From Paramecium pentaurelia (Eukaryota > Ciliophora > Oligohymenophorea > Peniculida > Parameciidae), in NCBI GenBank assembly GCA_905183005.1, contig CAJJDO010000027.1:231918-295917 (forward strand): a stretch of DNA of 64,000 bases, given 5' to 3'. The position numbers and the translations under genes were made by a program. The notes under the pieces are model-generated. The model searched no databases. It was not told where the DNA came from and worked only from the letters and a program-made list of their open reading frames with translations. Each line of letters begins with the position of its first letter. The first letter of the stretch is position 1. Below, in pieces: positions 35,636 to 50,300 of this stretch.

Positions 35636-36112
35636 TCATTTTTACTATACAAGTGATAGATTACTATAACCAATTTGATTTAAATCTTCAATCAATTTAC
35701 TGACAAATTATTTAAGTGATTTAATAGATTGTCTCATTGTAATCTCTATACTTTTATTCAAATTATCTTATTAAGTTCTTTTTAATATTGATTATTAAGA
35801 TAATGACTTCTACTTGATTTCTAATTTGATTCCATGTTGTTATTGATGATAAGATGCTGATTTTATATTTTTCCTCATGAACTACTTCTATAAAATATGT
35901 ATGTGTTAATCTTCATAAATATGATTATAGACATCCTTCTCAAATAAATTCATCTAGCAAGATTAACACCAAATATAATTCATCTCTATTTGATATATAT
36001 TGAATAAAGGATTGAGACTCTGTTTCAATATTCTTGAGTCATTTAAAGTAGTTATTAGTTTGTTGCTAATAGAGCTCCTTGATGTATTTAATGAGTCTTA
36101 TCTCCTTCTCAT
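35636..36112 (-). CDS. small protein with a C2H2-like zinc-finger motif
   Basis: 158 residues in one exon, starting MRRRQDSLNTSRSSISNK. Around residue 50 the pattern WCQSCQMNLFEKDVYNHIY then EDQH gives Cys-x2-Cys-x11-His-x5-His. This is close to U1/matrin-type C2H2 fingers that bind RNA or DNA. The N-terminus is Arg/Ser-rich and the remainder is a Q/K helical region. The zinc-finger assignment rests on spacing alone. No intron is needed. It belongs to a minus-strand tandem run with the genes at 35067 and 32673. Confidence 0.65.
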
Positions 36113-36536
36113 TGTATTATTAAATGGTTAAATTTTATTCTTAAAGTTAAACAAATAATCATTTTAAATAATAGACAATTAACAAAAATAATTTGTATAA
36201 ATATTTTTACAACACATCACATTACTATACAAACAAATTTTCATTAGATGATAATTAACATAGTAAACTGCTATTCATCCTTATATGATTACAATATAAT
36301 AATAATTAAGTCTTTTTAAGTTGGAATAGAACATTTAATCTCTAATATTGATTATAAAAAATTAATGATCAAAATTGTTTATTATAAAAATATCTTAAAT
36401 TTAGTTTTATATAAAATTCTACAAATACTTTAGAGATTGTGATTTCTAAAATAAAGAATAATATATATTATTTTATATAACAATTCAATCTTTACATATT
36501 TTCTATTTCATATAACTTACTAAAATAAAATTAAGA
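36113..36536. other. upstream region of the surface-antigen-like gene
   Basis: 424 bp of AT-rich DNA between the divergent starts of the zinc-finger gene and the large Cys-rich gene. It has no coding-like frame. In Paramecium the expression of surface antigens is controlled partly by sequences just upstream of and within the 5' coding region; I cannot identify a specific element here. Confidence 0.4.
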
Positions 36537-39500
36537 ATGATCTTGATTTATTGGTTAACTCTAATATAAAACACTTTTGCAGAGTCAACCACTCTGAATG
36601 TTTCGAATGCTGCTTGTTCATGCACATAACTTTTAACTGAGAATGAATGTAGAGAACGAAAATGCTATTGGAGCAATAATACATGTTCCACTTTAACAAT
36701 AAAACCAACTAATTATTGCGATTTGATAGGAATTGAAGTATGTATGAATACACCAGGTTGTGCTATTGTTTCTGAGAAATGTGTTTCTTTTTCAGGATGC
36801 AATGCCTACTAATACCCGACAAATGAAATATGTTAAAACATCTCAATGAATTGTACAACAGATGGAGAATAGTGTATAGAATTAGATAAGTGTAGTAGTT
36901 ACACAAATTAGGTGAGTTGTGTAAAAGATGACAATGGAAAATTTTGTTATTGGAATATTGAAAAACGATTATGTTAATTGCCAACAACTTGTGATGTATT
37001 GCCAAGTACTTTGAATTCTGATGCTTTATGTAGATTCTAGATTAATAATTGTACAATGAAATAAGGTGGTGGATGTGAGGCTAGTGGAGATAAATGTGAA
37101 AATTAAAAATTTGAGGGTGCATGTATTACAAGTTTAGATTAAAAAATATAGTGTATATGGGATTAAAATTAATGTAAAGATAAAACTTGTTTAAATTCTC
37201 CTTAAAGTAATATAACACATGAATTATGTACATTATATTTATCTACATGTACAGTAAATGATACTTTAAATGGATGTTAAGATAGACCAATTTTATGTTC
37301 ATAATTGAAGATTTAGAATAATTGTATTATTAATAGTGTTGGTTAAAATTGTTATTGGAATAAAAACAATTAAAAATGTGAAGATAAAAATTGTGATAAT
37401 GCAACTGATGATTATTAGAATCATGATTTATGTTAATAGTGGTTGAATACTTGTACTGTTAAATCTAGTGGAATAGGTTGTCAGACTAAATTAAATGATT
37501 GTACAAAATATACTACTTCTAATCAATGTATTAAAACATTAATTGGAGATGAATGTTTTTGGAATGAAACTAAATGTTTATTAAAATCATGTGAGAATGC
37601 ACCTTCAACAAATATTAATCATGATATGTGTACTTAATATTCACCAATATGTACTGTATAAATTGATTTAACTGGATGTTAAAAGAGAAAAACTTCTTGT
37701 TCTCTCTATACAAAAGTAGAATAATGTGTATAATAATTGGATGGTAAGTTATGTATATTCTAAAATGATTTATGTATAGAGAGAATATGTAGTAATGCTT
37801 CTGAAGACTTTACAAATGAATAAGAATGTAAAGGATTTTCATCTACTTGTATTGTCAAATCTAATTATAAAGGTTGTATTTTATAAGAATGCAAAAACAT
37901 TTAAATAAAAGATAATTGTACATTAGATTATTAAAATAAATAATGTTATTATGGATAATAATGTTAATAAAGAACTTGTTTTAATGCTCCATTGACTTAT
38001 AAAACAGATAAAGAATGTAGATCATATTTAAATGAATGTACAGTCAATTAAGAACTTAAAGGTTGTATTGAGAGACCATTATCATGTGATAAATTGAATG
38101 AATAATAATGTACTATATTAAGTGATAATGTGACAAAATGTAGTTGGAATGATGATAATTAGAATAATAAAGTATGTAGAATCTTGAATTGTTCAGATAT
38201 TACACCAGGAACATAAACAAATGAAACTTGTACTACTTTTGATCCATCTTGTACAGTTGCTGAGAATCCAAGTATATGTATGACAAAACCATTGGGTTGT
38301 TCATTAATATTAAATAAATAACATTGTTTTGCAGTAGTATTAACAGATATGCAATCAACTTGTAGTTGGGATAATGATAATTCAATATGTAGAGATCGTT
38401 AATGTTCAGATGCTAATTAAATATTAAAGACAGAAGATGAATGTAGAAATTACTTACCTATATGTACACTAAGTCCAACAGGATCTGGATGTGTAAATGA
38501 ACCAATATCATGTAAAGGATACAGAACTAAAGATGTATGTAAAAGTTTAGTATCTGATCAAAATAATATTATTTTATGTGGTTGGAATGGTTGTGAAGAT
38601 AGAACTTGTCTTAATGCACCTATTTTGAGTCTAGCATAATTATATACACATTCATCATGTAATTCTTATTTAAATTCATGTACTTTAAATGCTAATTAAA
38701 CTGGTTGTGTTAATTAATTTACATCTTGTGATTAAATTAAAAGTTAATTTTAATGTGGAGATACAATCTTAGTAAGTGGATCTAGATGTTATTATGATGT
38801 ATCAACTGAGAATTATTTCTGTAGAGATTTCAAATGTATTGATGAAACATCTTCATTAATGACTCATGTTAAATGCTAGAATATTAGTAATCAATGTACT
38901 CTTGCTGAAAGTGGTATGGGTTGTGTAGATATATTAAGTTCTTGTTCATAAATTAAAGATATGATATAATGTGAAGGAACTATTTTAACCTTTAATCGTT
39001 AATGCAGTTGGGATACAAACCCTATTGAAAATTCAATTCCAATTTGTAAAGATAGAGCATGTAAATACAGCCCTTATAAAGGCAATGCTGTTAGTTGTGA
39101 AAACTACTTATCCTCTTGCACTTTAGGTGATCCTGATTTAGGATGTATTGAAAAACCATCAACTTGTAATGGTCTTAATTAAAAATAATGCAATAATGTA
39201 AAATTAATTGATGGAACAAATTGTTCATTTGATAGTACTATTGTTAATGAGATATTATAATGCCATTCTAGAATTTGTGCTGATGCTCCTACTAATTATC
39301 ATACTGATGCTAATTGCAGAACATGGTTACCTAATTGCACAGTAAAATCTAATGAAGCTGGTTGTATTGATGAACCTGCAGATTGTAATTTAATGACGAA
39401 ATCATAATGCATCATTTCCAAAGGAATAACTTGCTTCTGGAATGGCAATGCTAATCCTGCCAATTGCAGAGTAGCTCTATGTACTGATGCAAATAAAAGT

Positions 39501-42395
39501 TTATATACAAGTGATGCTCTATGTAAAAGTTATAGAGCTGATTGTACAGTTGCAAAGGCTAATGGGTGCATTACATAACCAACTTCTTGTGCTTCTTTGG
39601 ATTAAGAACATTGTCCTAAAATAACCATCAATTCAATAAATAAAGAGACTAGTGAATATAAATGCAGTTGGAATCTATCTATTTCAGCATGTTAAGATAG
39701 AGTTTGTACTGATGCACCTATTACAATCAATACAGAAGAAGGATGTAGAAGTTGGCTTAAGACTTGTACTCTTGGATTAACAAATTAAGGATGTATTATT
39801 GAATAGACAACATGTGATTTAGTATAAACATAGAATTAATGTTAAGTGTTATCTAATGGTACTAAATGTGGATGGAATACAGGTTGTGTAAATAGAACAT
39901 GTTCCAATGCTCCTGATACTTATACAACTGATTAATAATGCAGAGACTATCTTTCAAATTGTACTGTTTAAGCAGATGGAACTGGATGTGTTATATAAGC
40001 ATCTAAATGTGTTGATATTTTAGTAGATAAACAATGCATTAAAATTAATGATACTAAATTATGTCAATGGAATTCAATTAAATTAAAATGTGAAGATAGA
40101 TTATGTATTAATGCTCCTCTTACATTAATAAATCATTAAATGTGTCAAGATTTTCTAATTAATTGTACAGTTAAAGCAACTGGAGCTGGTTGTTAAACTC
40201 TATTTGATAAATGTTCTACTTATACAATTAATAAACATTGTATATTAACAACAAACAATACTGGTTGTTAATGGGTTATGATTTCAGGAATAGGTTAATG
40301 TGTAGATATTTATGATGCATGTTCATCCTATACTTTTGAAGCAGCTTGCACTAAATAAAAGGATTAATCTAAATGTATTTGGTTAAATGGATCTTGTTAT
40401 AATAGAGAATGTTAACATGCACCCAAATCCTATTCTACTCATCAGTAATGTCAAGATTATGGAAATTGTACTACTAATGGATAAGGTTGTATAAATTACA
40501 TACAATGTGATTAATATAAATATGCAGCTTCTTGTGTATAAGGACTCAATGGAAAATGTACACTTGTTAATTAATGTCAAAATATTAGTTGTGATTTAGC
40601 CCCTATTACATATAAAACTCATAATGAATGTTAATCATTTCTATCTACATGTACTACTAATGGAAATGGTTGTATTGAAATCAAGAGATGTTAAGATGTT
40701 TATGTTGAAGAAGCCTGTAAAATAAATACAAATAAAAAAGAGTGTGCCTGGGTCAATGGAATGTGTTATGATAAAAGTTGTGATACTGCTGATAAATCTA
40801 TTTAATCAGAAAAAGGATGTAATGAATATTATCCTGAAGGCAAATGTACAACTAAAAAAGGAGGAGGTTGTATTACAAAAGGCAAGTGTAAAGATGCATA
40901 AGTTGAATAAGCTTGTATCATATAATTAGATGGATAGAAATGTTCATGGTAAAATGGAATATGTTAATTGAGATCATGCACAGACATATTGGGTTATGAT
41001 CATAAAACATGTAATACTGCTTAATCTGATTGTACAACAGATGGATATCAATGTACAATGATGAAAACATGTTCAAATACTTTGATTCAATAAGCTTGTA
41101 TAATGGGAACAGATGGACCATGTAGATGGAGTTAAGAGAAATGTTATAGATATACAAAATGTACAGATCTCATTTATACAACTCATTTGGAATGCAACAC
41201 TATCCATCCTTAATGTACTACAAATGGATATAATTGTGTTGCTATTACAAAATGTTCTAAAACACTTAAAGTTGGTTGTTTTATAGGTATCAATAATAAT
41301 TCAATTGGATAATGTATTTGGACACCAACTAATGTGAAAACATCAGCTCCTTATTAATGCATTGATTTTAATGAATGTAGAAATGCTTTATATTTAAATC
41401 ATGATGATTGTTATTACTATTCCCTTGGCTAATGTACAAGTGATGGTTTTAGTGGTTGTATTTAATTGGATAATTGTACAAATTATACTATAGAATCTTC
41501 ATGCTATATTGATAAAGCTGGTAAAATAATAAATTCAGCTGGAGCTATAATATCAACAGGAAAATGCAAATGGTCATCTGGGAAATGTATTATTTAAGGT
41601 TGTTCTGATATTTTAGGATCTAATCATCATGATTGTAATAGTTAATTGAGTACATGTACTTATAATGGAAAGAATTGTGTTGTGTAAGGTACATGCAATA
41701 GTTATATAACAAGGGATTCCTGCATAGTTGCTACAGGTATAGATGGTAAATGTTATTGGGATAATAATATATGTATAGCTATGAAATGTGAAGATTATCC
41801 TGTCAGTTTATGTTCACTCTATTCATCTACTTGTATTCAAGATGGATCAACATGTGTTTCACTTAAGGATTGTTCATTATATAAAACTCAAAGTGCTTGT
41901 GATTATGGTAGTCCAACTAGTATTTGTGCTTGGATTGTAACATCTGTTAATAATAAAGGTAAATGTATTGAGGTAACTACATGTACTGTAGCAACTGTCT
42001 ATGAAAAGGCATGTAAGAAATTATCTGAAAGATGTTATTGGTAAGCTATTACAGTTGCTAATTAAACTGAATATATATGTTCTACTAAAACTTGTGAAAT
42101 ACAAAGTGATTCAACTTGTACAGGATTTTATGATTGGTCTCTTAAAACATATACTGTATGTTAATTCAATCCTCAAGGTAAATGTGTATCTATTGATCCT
42201 ACAAGTTTGAATTAAAATGATTGTCCAACATCTACCTTATATTAATATTCATGGAATCCAACAAAAAATAAATGTTCGATTTGTAATACAGTTTAGAAAA
42301 ATAATTCTACTTAATAGAACTAATCAAATGCTGCTGATAGTAGTTCAAAATTCATCATATCGATTATAGTTATTCTTCTTGGCTTAATAATTTGA
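36537..42395 (+). CDS. Cys-rich surface-antigen-like protein, 1,952 residues
   Basis: The 5,859-nt frame is intronless, opens with a signal peptide (MILIYWLTLIQNTFAE), ends with a hydrophobic tail (KFIISIIVILLGLII) and has no transmembrane segment between. This is the layout of a GPI-anchored Paramecium surface protein. The body consists of more than 20 imperfect modules of about 65-75 residues. Each has ~8 cysteines in a pattern like CYWN..C.D..C.NAP......C..YL..CTV...GC....C, related to the Paramecium surface antigen (PSA) repeats. Cys is roughly one residue in ten, and Thr, Ser and Asn are frequent. Residues 1-100 are less regular. Classical immobilisation antigens have near-identical central repeats, while here all modules differ, so it may be a PSA-like paralogue. 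Its stop is only 29 bp from the phosphatase stop (convergent). Confidence 0.88.
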
Positions 42396-42424
42396 TTATC
42401 GATATTAATATATATATATATATA

Positions 42425-43190
42425 TCATCTATAATAAGTTTATCCTAAATATTATGAGGGTGATTTCTATATTATAACTCTACTATCCATGGGCAAGATT
42501 CGACTTTGGGGTAGCATCTAAGTTTGAGGGATGGCTTATTGTCTAACCATTTTAAAAATGCCTTTTGGTTTTTATTATTACAATTATTATTATTATTATT
42601 ATTATTGCTGTTATTAAAGTAATTTCTCATAGTTTAATAGTTATTTCAAAAATCCTGTATTAGGATTAACCTATCTTCTCTTTGATTTCAATTTCCATAA
42701 AGCTTTTTCTATATTCAAATTGTATTTTTTCATCAAATAAGCAACTACTATAGTAGGTGATCTGCTTATTCCTAGAAAACAATGAACCAATATATTAGTA
42801 TGTTTCCTATGTCTCTCAATAAAATCAAATGTTTAATCTGCAAATTACAATATATTATAATCATCCTTATCATGTGCTTATACTACATGATGAAATTAAA
42901 CCACCAAATCACTATATTAAACAGCTGTCTCTTAACTTGCAGTTAATACTGCTCTGATTTTCAATCTCTTAAGCATTTCTAAATCCTTAGCTCCTTCATA
43001 ACCTCCAACATATATTCCTCCCTCTTCATGAGCTAATAAGTAATCCAAATTAAATTATACTTGGTTCAATAATACAGGTAATGGGATCAGGATCAACTAT
43101 TTATGGTACTGAATAAACAAACTTTAATTCCTCTAATGGGATTGTTGTCAATACTATGCTTCTCGAAAAAGCATCTGATGTTAGAGACAT
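42425..43190 (-). CDS. dual-specificity protein phosphatase
   Basis: 245 residues with one 28-nt intron (43033-43060) that joins IIEPT to HEEGGIYVGG. The DSP domain spans about residues 45-190. Its features are GGIYVGGYEGAKDLEMLKRL, a general-acid Asp in HVVQAHDKDDYNI, and the P-loop VHCFLGISRSPTIVVAYLM with the HCx5R signature (catalytic Cys and Arg present). These are followed by the helix KALWKLKSKRRQVNPNTGFL typical of DSPs. A polyglutamine run (Q11 plus L plus Q3) links to a basic, Q/P-rich tail. It should be an active cytosolic phosphatase of the atypical MKP/slingshot-like class; the substrate is unknown. An alternative intron choice upstream is possible but gives a worse match to the family. 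Confidence 0.9.
42584..42616 (-). repeat. polyglutamine tract (Q11) in the phosphatase gene
   Basis: Eleven Gln codons on the minus strand (TAA, TAA, CAG, CAA, then seven TAA), followed by Leu and three more TAA. It is less pure than the tract in the TTLL gene, so it is probably more stable in length. Confidence 0.8.
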
Positions 43191-43259
43191 TAATAATAAA
43201 TATTTTAAATTCTTTTGAATGTTATATAATTATAAATAGAAATATAAAGACTCGATAAT

Positions 43260-46200
43260 TCAAATTTTTTAAGGTTAAACTTTGCTTGTATAATGTGCTC
43301 TAGAAAATATAGTTTTCTCCTTAATTATAGTACTTTTTTATTTTTAAATTCCTTACTCTAGATCTTCTTGATTTTACTTTTACTTTTGATTAATTTTTTA
43401 TCTATTTTTTTTCTCTCTTGATTCTATTATTTTCTTCTTTACTAATGAATAAGTATTAAATAACTCAATAAAAATAAAGATGATTAAAACACTAACTAAT
43501 ATCGACATTTATATCCAACCAATTATAATTCTTTAACTATATAGAAGATAATTAGAAACAATATTCCAATTTACAAATGTTGAAGCAGTAAAAATGGTTA
43601 ATGAAGTTTCCATTACAATAGTTTTGACATATTCTAAATTATCATCAATATACTTGAAATTGATTATGTATACCAAGTAAAATGCATTAATCAAAGTTAG
43701 AATCAATGTTTAAAGTTCTTATTCATATTAATAGAATACTAATATATAGAGAATCAGAAACTTTTTAGTAACTTGAAAGATATCTCTTTTTTATTACCAA
43801 AATTGATGAAAGTTTTGCTTTTTCCAAGATTTCAAACCTTCAACTTAATTTAATAGGATAATTATTGCTGTTATTAGAATTGAAATAGCAATCAAAATAC
43901 AAATATATGATCTTGGCGATTCAAAATAATGAGGAGCTTTTAATTCCAATAATGCCATAAATATTAGATCCCAAGTACAAGCACGTAAAGTACTTTTTAA
44001 ACCATTTCCTTTAGCATCTTTCATTTTAGCATTAACTTTTTGTTTTATTTTTTAAATTAATCTAATTAATTTAGGTTATTTCGATAAGAATTCTGATAGT
44101 TCCAATTTTTATAAAATCTTAACTCCATATGAAGTACCTATGTAAATACCAAATAGAGTGGCAAAGATGAATAATTCAGCTCTAAATCCTTCAGCAATAT
44201 CAGCGTTGATTTCATAAAACTCAAACTTTTCATAAGATTACAAATAAGGAAATTAAAGTAATTTTCCTTCATTTTTATAAAGTGTAATAGTATCTAAAGC
44301 TGGTTAAACTGATACCACTTTACTAGATGAAAAATAAATTATTAATGTTTAGGGATATAAAACATTAATAAATTTGAGATATGATTATTCTTAAAGAGCA
44401 TCCAAGATACCCCAAAAAGAGAGTGCATTTCCTAATAACATAAGTAAAATTGTAAGGAGACATAATGATTTAACTGAAACTTCATTTATTTATTAAAAGG
44501 TACTAGCTATTTATATCTATTCTTCAGTAATATAATTTGGTTACTTTAATTACAAATAATCAATCATAAATATCAAAGACGCTTAATTATCATTATATAA
44601 TTGTTCAGTTAACTTAATTTCTAAGATAGGATAGTAATCAAGACTCTAAAATATTTCAATTTACATCACATATTATACTTCAGATGTTTTATTAAATAGA
44701 GCTGGTTAAACTTCCATAATTGTGATATTAAAGAGAGTTTCATTTAAATCCATAATTGATGCATTGATGGTATCTATATAATTGATATTTGATAATGTTT
44801 ATACTGGTTAAGAGAATGTAATTTTGATATATTGATATTAATTTTTCTACATTATATATTCAGAAATAAGAGTAGGATACTTAACATAATTACAAACATC
44901 ATCCTATTTACAAATCCAATTAATTTCAACAAAACAATTAGATGAGCAACCATCTCCATCATTTTGATTTCCATCATCACATTATTCTAAATTAGATAAA
45001 ACTCCATCACCACAAATATTTGTACACATATTTTCATACAATATATATCCAAGATCACACATTAAACATTATCCATTTATACAATCATTACAATATAGAG
45101 GACATGAATATTAACATTAATAACATCCATCATAATTTATTTTATTATTATCCTCACATTATTCAGTTCCTGCTATTATTAAATCACCACAAATTGTAAT
45201 GCATTCATTATTAATTAATTAATAACCATATTAACATGAATCTAAACAGATACCTTCTTAACAATCTTTACAATTTAATGGACATGAAAATTAACATCCA
45301 AAACATCCATCAAATTCTATTTCATTACCATCATCACATTCTTCATCTTCTGAAACAATCATATCTCCACATATATTTATACATGTATTATTTATTAAAT
45401 AATAAGATTATCTACATTAATAACAATATCCAAATCTACAATCTAAGCAAAAAGGATTACATGTACATTCATCAAGAGAATATAATGCTAAACTATTATT
45501 ACCACAAATTTCTTAACACTCTCCTAAAACAAGATTATGTCCATATTAACATTTATAACAAACACTATCAATACAAACTTCACATTAAGTTTAACATAAA
45601 TTTATTGTCTATTTAATGCATTAATTATTTTATAAATAATAATCTTATTAACATACTTAACAAACACCAAATTCACATTAATCACAAAAGTTTGGACAAA
45701 TGAATTTACACTAAATACAATTTTATCCATCACATTCCTCATCAATTGTTACTATATTATCTCCACAAATTGATTAACAATCATTACTCTCTTATTTCAA
45801 TTAGTATCCTTTTTAACATTAAATGCATATTCCATTTAAACATTCTTAACAACCTTCAATATAATCATAACAAATTGTATCAGATTTAGCAATAATTTAA
45901 CTAGCAGAATTAATATAAGATATTTTTTCACAAGTTGAAGCATATCTTAAATATAACCATCCAGAATAACAGCCTAAGCAAATACCTTTATGACATAATG
46001 AACATCCATCTACACAAGAAAAAACGCAATTGAAACATCCATCGAAAGGATCCAAATTCCCATCATCGCATTCTTCATTTTCTTGAATAATTGTATCTCC
46101 ACATATTGATTATTCTATTTATGGTATGAATTATTTACACACAAAAATTTCTATATCTCTTATTCCAAATGATTCATCACTATATATTTGATCTAATGTA

Positions 46201-47269
46201 TTTGATATTGTGATTGTTGAAGATGTTAAGTAATGCGGAAAAGTAAGCTCAACATTAATAAAAGTGTCTTAAGCAGATCCTCCACATATTTAATATAAGT
46301 ATTAGTTTAATTCTGATAGTCTTTACTTCCATCTAAGATTTTGATTTACTTATAAAATAGCATAATCATTATATTCCCAACTATCTATTTTGAGATATTT
46401 GAATTTAATTTTCATTCTTGTATGGAATGGTAGAGAAACCAAGTTCAAAGTCAATATTGTATCTTTCCCACAAACACCATAGCCACAAGTACTTGGTATC
46501 ACTATTTTAATTAAAGTTTTATTACTTGAACATTATTATTTTGTATAATCACCATTGAGAATATTCCAACCATCAGTTGAAAATGAATCGTATTAAGTTT
46601 CAGTAAAGAATGTATTAGTAATGATCCAGGTTTTGCATTCTGTTTATGTATCAGATTAAGAACAAGTGAGACATCCAGATGGACATAAATAAAGGAAAAT
46701 TCTGAAATTCCTAAAACCCCATGATTCCTATTTTTAGAAATAATTATACATCAAAAGGTATTTAATCCAAAGTACTTGTCAATTGAATGAATGTTGTTGT
46801 TCCTGTATGTGGAAATTCAAATTAAATTTCATAAAAGGAGTCTGATCTGTGATTTCCTGTTTACCCACAAATATTATTAAAGGCTTGTTCATAGGAGTAT
46901 GCTTTATTATAAACTAAGCTTTCATCTACATACAAGTGGAAGTATTCATTTTGATCCCATGTATCAATTCTGTTATTAAATATCAAAAATTACATAAAAA
47001 GAGTGAATGAAATTTAGATTTTATAATGAGGAGGTAATAATAAGAATTTAGTAGCAGCAATTCCAAGTGCAAATTTTTCATATCCACCTACAATACTATA
47101 AGGACCACATAATTAGATGACATCAAGAGGATTAATTCCAATAAATGACCAATCTTATATTAATAAATATGATACTTTCAGCATTTGTTAAAGTAGTGTC
47201 AGTGAATGCAGAATAAAAAAGAGTTTGTTGGTAAGTAATTTTGAGTAAATAGGTAATAAGTAGGAACAT
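43260..47269 (-). CDS. large Cys-rich membrane protein with DUF4215-type repeats
   Basis: 1,321 residues with introns at 47154-47175 and 46728-46749 (both 22 nt). Order: an N-terminal extracellular region including WGFRNFRIFLYLCPSGCLTC and a second beta-rich block with Gly/Cys pairs. About five copies follow of the pattern CGDxIIxxxEECDDGNxxxxDGCxxC (for example CGDGVLSNLEQCDDGN), the DUF4215 / myxococcus Cys-rich type, interleaved with CxxC-rich growth-factor-receptor-like stretches. The C-terminal ~450 residues carry about 6-8 membrane helices (for example SYICILIAISILITAIIILL), and the tail is basic, K/Q-rich and cytoplasmic. Similar multi-domain surface proteins are abundant in ciliates. 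A receptor or adhesion role is inferred. The signal sequence is probably MFLLITYLLKITYQQ. Confidence 0.85.
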
Positions 47270-47399
47270 GTGATCTAACGTAAAAGAATGTTGAAAACTT
47301 AAATTATTTTGATAAAGGATTAATGAATTAATTTAAATATTAAAATTTTTATAATAATTAAAAAATTTTATAATAATTATTTAATAATTGTTGATTATA

Positions 47400-50300
47400 T
47401 CAGACAATCATTTATATTATTATGACTATTGCACTTAAAATTTTGGAAATCAAAATTTCTGCAATACCTTATCCTTATGGTATAGGTGATCTATTAGCAT
47501 CCTAATTAGTTTCACCAGTATCACATTCAGTACAGGCAGAACTTATAGGATTCCATTTGTAGAGTTCCAAAGAATACAATAAACATGTATGTTCAGTTAA
47601 AGATTTGACATCAAAATTCATGCATTAAAATGAAACAAATCTACAAATGTTATAAGATTACCAATCCCATGTTAGATAATGTGAACATTCTCCACTTTAA
47701 TTTTCATATGAAGAACAAGTATGTTCTTTACATTAACTTGGTTGATTTTAATTTTAAGGTTACCAGTAACATCTATCATTTGCTTATTAACATGCAATTT
47801 AATCATAATTGGCAGAACTACATCCATTCATTAAATGACATTAATTAATAGTAGAATCCCAATAACATAGACCATCTAATCCAATAGAATTGCATGAAAC
47901 TTAATTTTTATATTCAGAACAATTTCTTTTAGGAATACACTTAATACCATCTGAAATACAATTATCAACTTCTTCACATTATGAAATTATATCTGAACAT
48001 GTTTTCTATTAACAATGTTATTATTTCCAAATACAAGAACCTTCCATTCCTAAAGCATAATTGCATAAATCTTTATTATGATAATCAGCACACATCATTT
48101 TACTTATACATTTTTATCCATCAGAAGTACAAGATTATAATGCATTTTAACATTCATCTTTTGTATTAAATTTCATATCTTTACAATCTTCATTTCTACA
48201 TATATTATATTGACCATCCCATACACAATTACCTGTTGAAATAACTTAATTTCTCTCATTTCTTTCAATACCAACATTATTAAAATGACAAGCTTCTTCA
48301 ATATAATAATCACAAGAAGTTAATGATCTACAACCTGTAATACCATTTGTTGTACATTATGGATTTGCTTTTTAACATTCTAAATGAGTTAAATAAAATG
48401 CTTAACTACAATGTAAGAATATTTAACATTTTGGTTATTCTAATATTCCTAAAGCAGTAACAGATTAAATACACATTCCTTCAATACCTGTAACACATCC
48501 ACCATTAATATTTGTCTCTTAACATCTAGTTATAGGAACACATTCATAACCATTAGTAGTACAATAATTAGATATTAATTTACATTCTCTATCTGTTTTC
48601 CATTTCATACTTTAACAAGAATTGTATTGAAAACATTTACCTCCATTACTAGTATAATTATCAATCCATAAACATGGTCCATCTTATCCAAAAATACATT
48701 CATATTTACTATTAATTTAATTACACATTCTCAATTATACACAATAACCATTCAATCCTATTGTACAATTATTATTAAATGAATAACATTCTTAAAATGA
48801 ATTACTATGTATATCATTGCATTCTTTTAACTTACATTATTTAAGTGTATCATTCCAAAAACATTAATTTCCTTTGATATCCATATTACAAGATTCTTAT
48901 GTTTATTAATTTTGACAACTACTTTTCATTTTGCATCCTCCATTTAATTTAGATGTACATATTGTTCCATTCACATCATTAAAATATTCTTAACATTATT
49001 TTTCAGTTAATAGTTATAAAGGAGCTGTATCACAAGTCTTTTAAACACATTTATTAGATTATATCCAATCACATAGTTGATTATTATTATCTTTAATGCA
49101 ATCTTTCTAATTCAAAATACTTGAACATGTTGTTATCTTTTAACATTTATTTTCTTAATAATTCCAAAAACAAGTACTGCCTAAAGTATCAATCTTACAA
49201 GCTTCTTCAGTATCAATATAAACACATATTACATTCTTTCTACATCCTCCTCCTTTTTTAGTAATACATTAATTATTTGGTAAATAAGATTCACATTCCT
49301 AATTTGTACTGAATTATATTGGAGCATTCTAACAACTCTTCTCAACACATCCACTTTTATCATTATTTCCAGTACATTAAAACATAAACTATTAACATTA
49401 TTCATATCCAAAATAATTATCTCCAGCATGTTAACATTATTTTCTAGTGCAATGATTATTTCTCCATATACACTCATTGTCTTCACCATCTTTATAACAA
49501 TATTATTCAGTAGTTGCAAATTCACAACCATAATTAGATATACACCCATTACCATTAGTAATACATATTTTATGTATACTTTAACACTATTCATAAGTTG
49601 TGTATGATGAAGGTGCATTTTCACATAGTATATTCATACATTTTACTCCATCCCAAAAACATCCTTCGCCATATTAATTAACCACACATGCCTCCTACAC
49701 TTATGCATCCTAACAATTAGATCTTTAAACACAACCTCCTCCTTTCTTTGTTGTACATTCTTATAAGAATTACTTACATTCTTCATCACTCCTTAAAGTT
49801 ATAGATGCATTATCGCAAGTTCTTTCTAAACACTAATTATCATTCCAAAAACAATCCTTATTTTTACCACTGTTTATATAACATGACTCTTCCTCCTTTA
49901 AATCATTGCATTAATAAGTTAATTCTATGCATCCACCTCCTTTTTTCGTAGTACCTATTATAAATATTCTAAAATTATACATTTATCTAATTGATTTTAG
50001 CATTCTTAATGTGATTTTAATTTCAATGGTAATTGATCACATTATTGAACGTTTTCACAAAGACGTTTTTCTTTATTCCAATTACAAAACTTCCCTTATT
50101 TATCAAAATAACATGAATATGAATTTTTATATGTAGTACAATTGTCAATATTAACACACATTTCAGAATCTGATATACATAAACTTGATAGTCTCTAACA
50201 ATCTTCGTGAGTTTCTCTCAAATATGCTGTGCATCCAGTAAAATGACTGCATTATTCTTTAAAAAATATGCATGAAGTCTCTTTTCTACATTATTCTTGA

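Noticed and set aside
36763..37005. Minus-strand frame opposite the start of the surface-antigen-like gene
   Set aside because: Shadow of the Cys-rich coding strand, with no independent support.
45236..45616. Plus-strand frame inside the DUF4215 gene
   Set aside because: His/Tyr/Asn-rich antisense of the Cys-repeat coding strand; it is interrupted by normal coding on minus.
49229..49624. Minus-strand frame of 131 codons starting MKMHLHH
   Set aside because: Out-of-frame shadow of the Cys-rich antigen-like gene, which is open in its own frame throughout 47400-50548.
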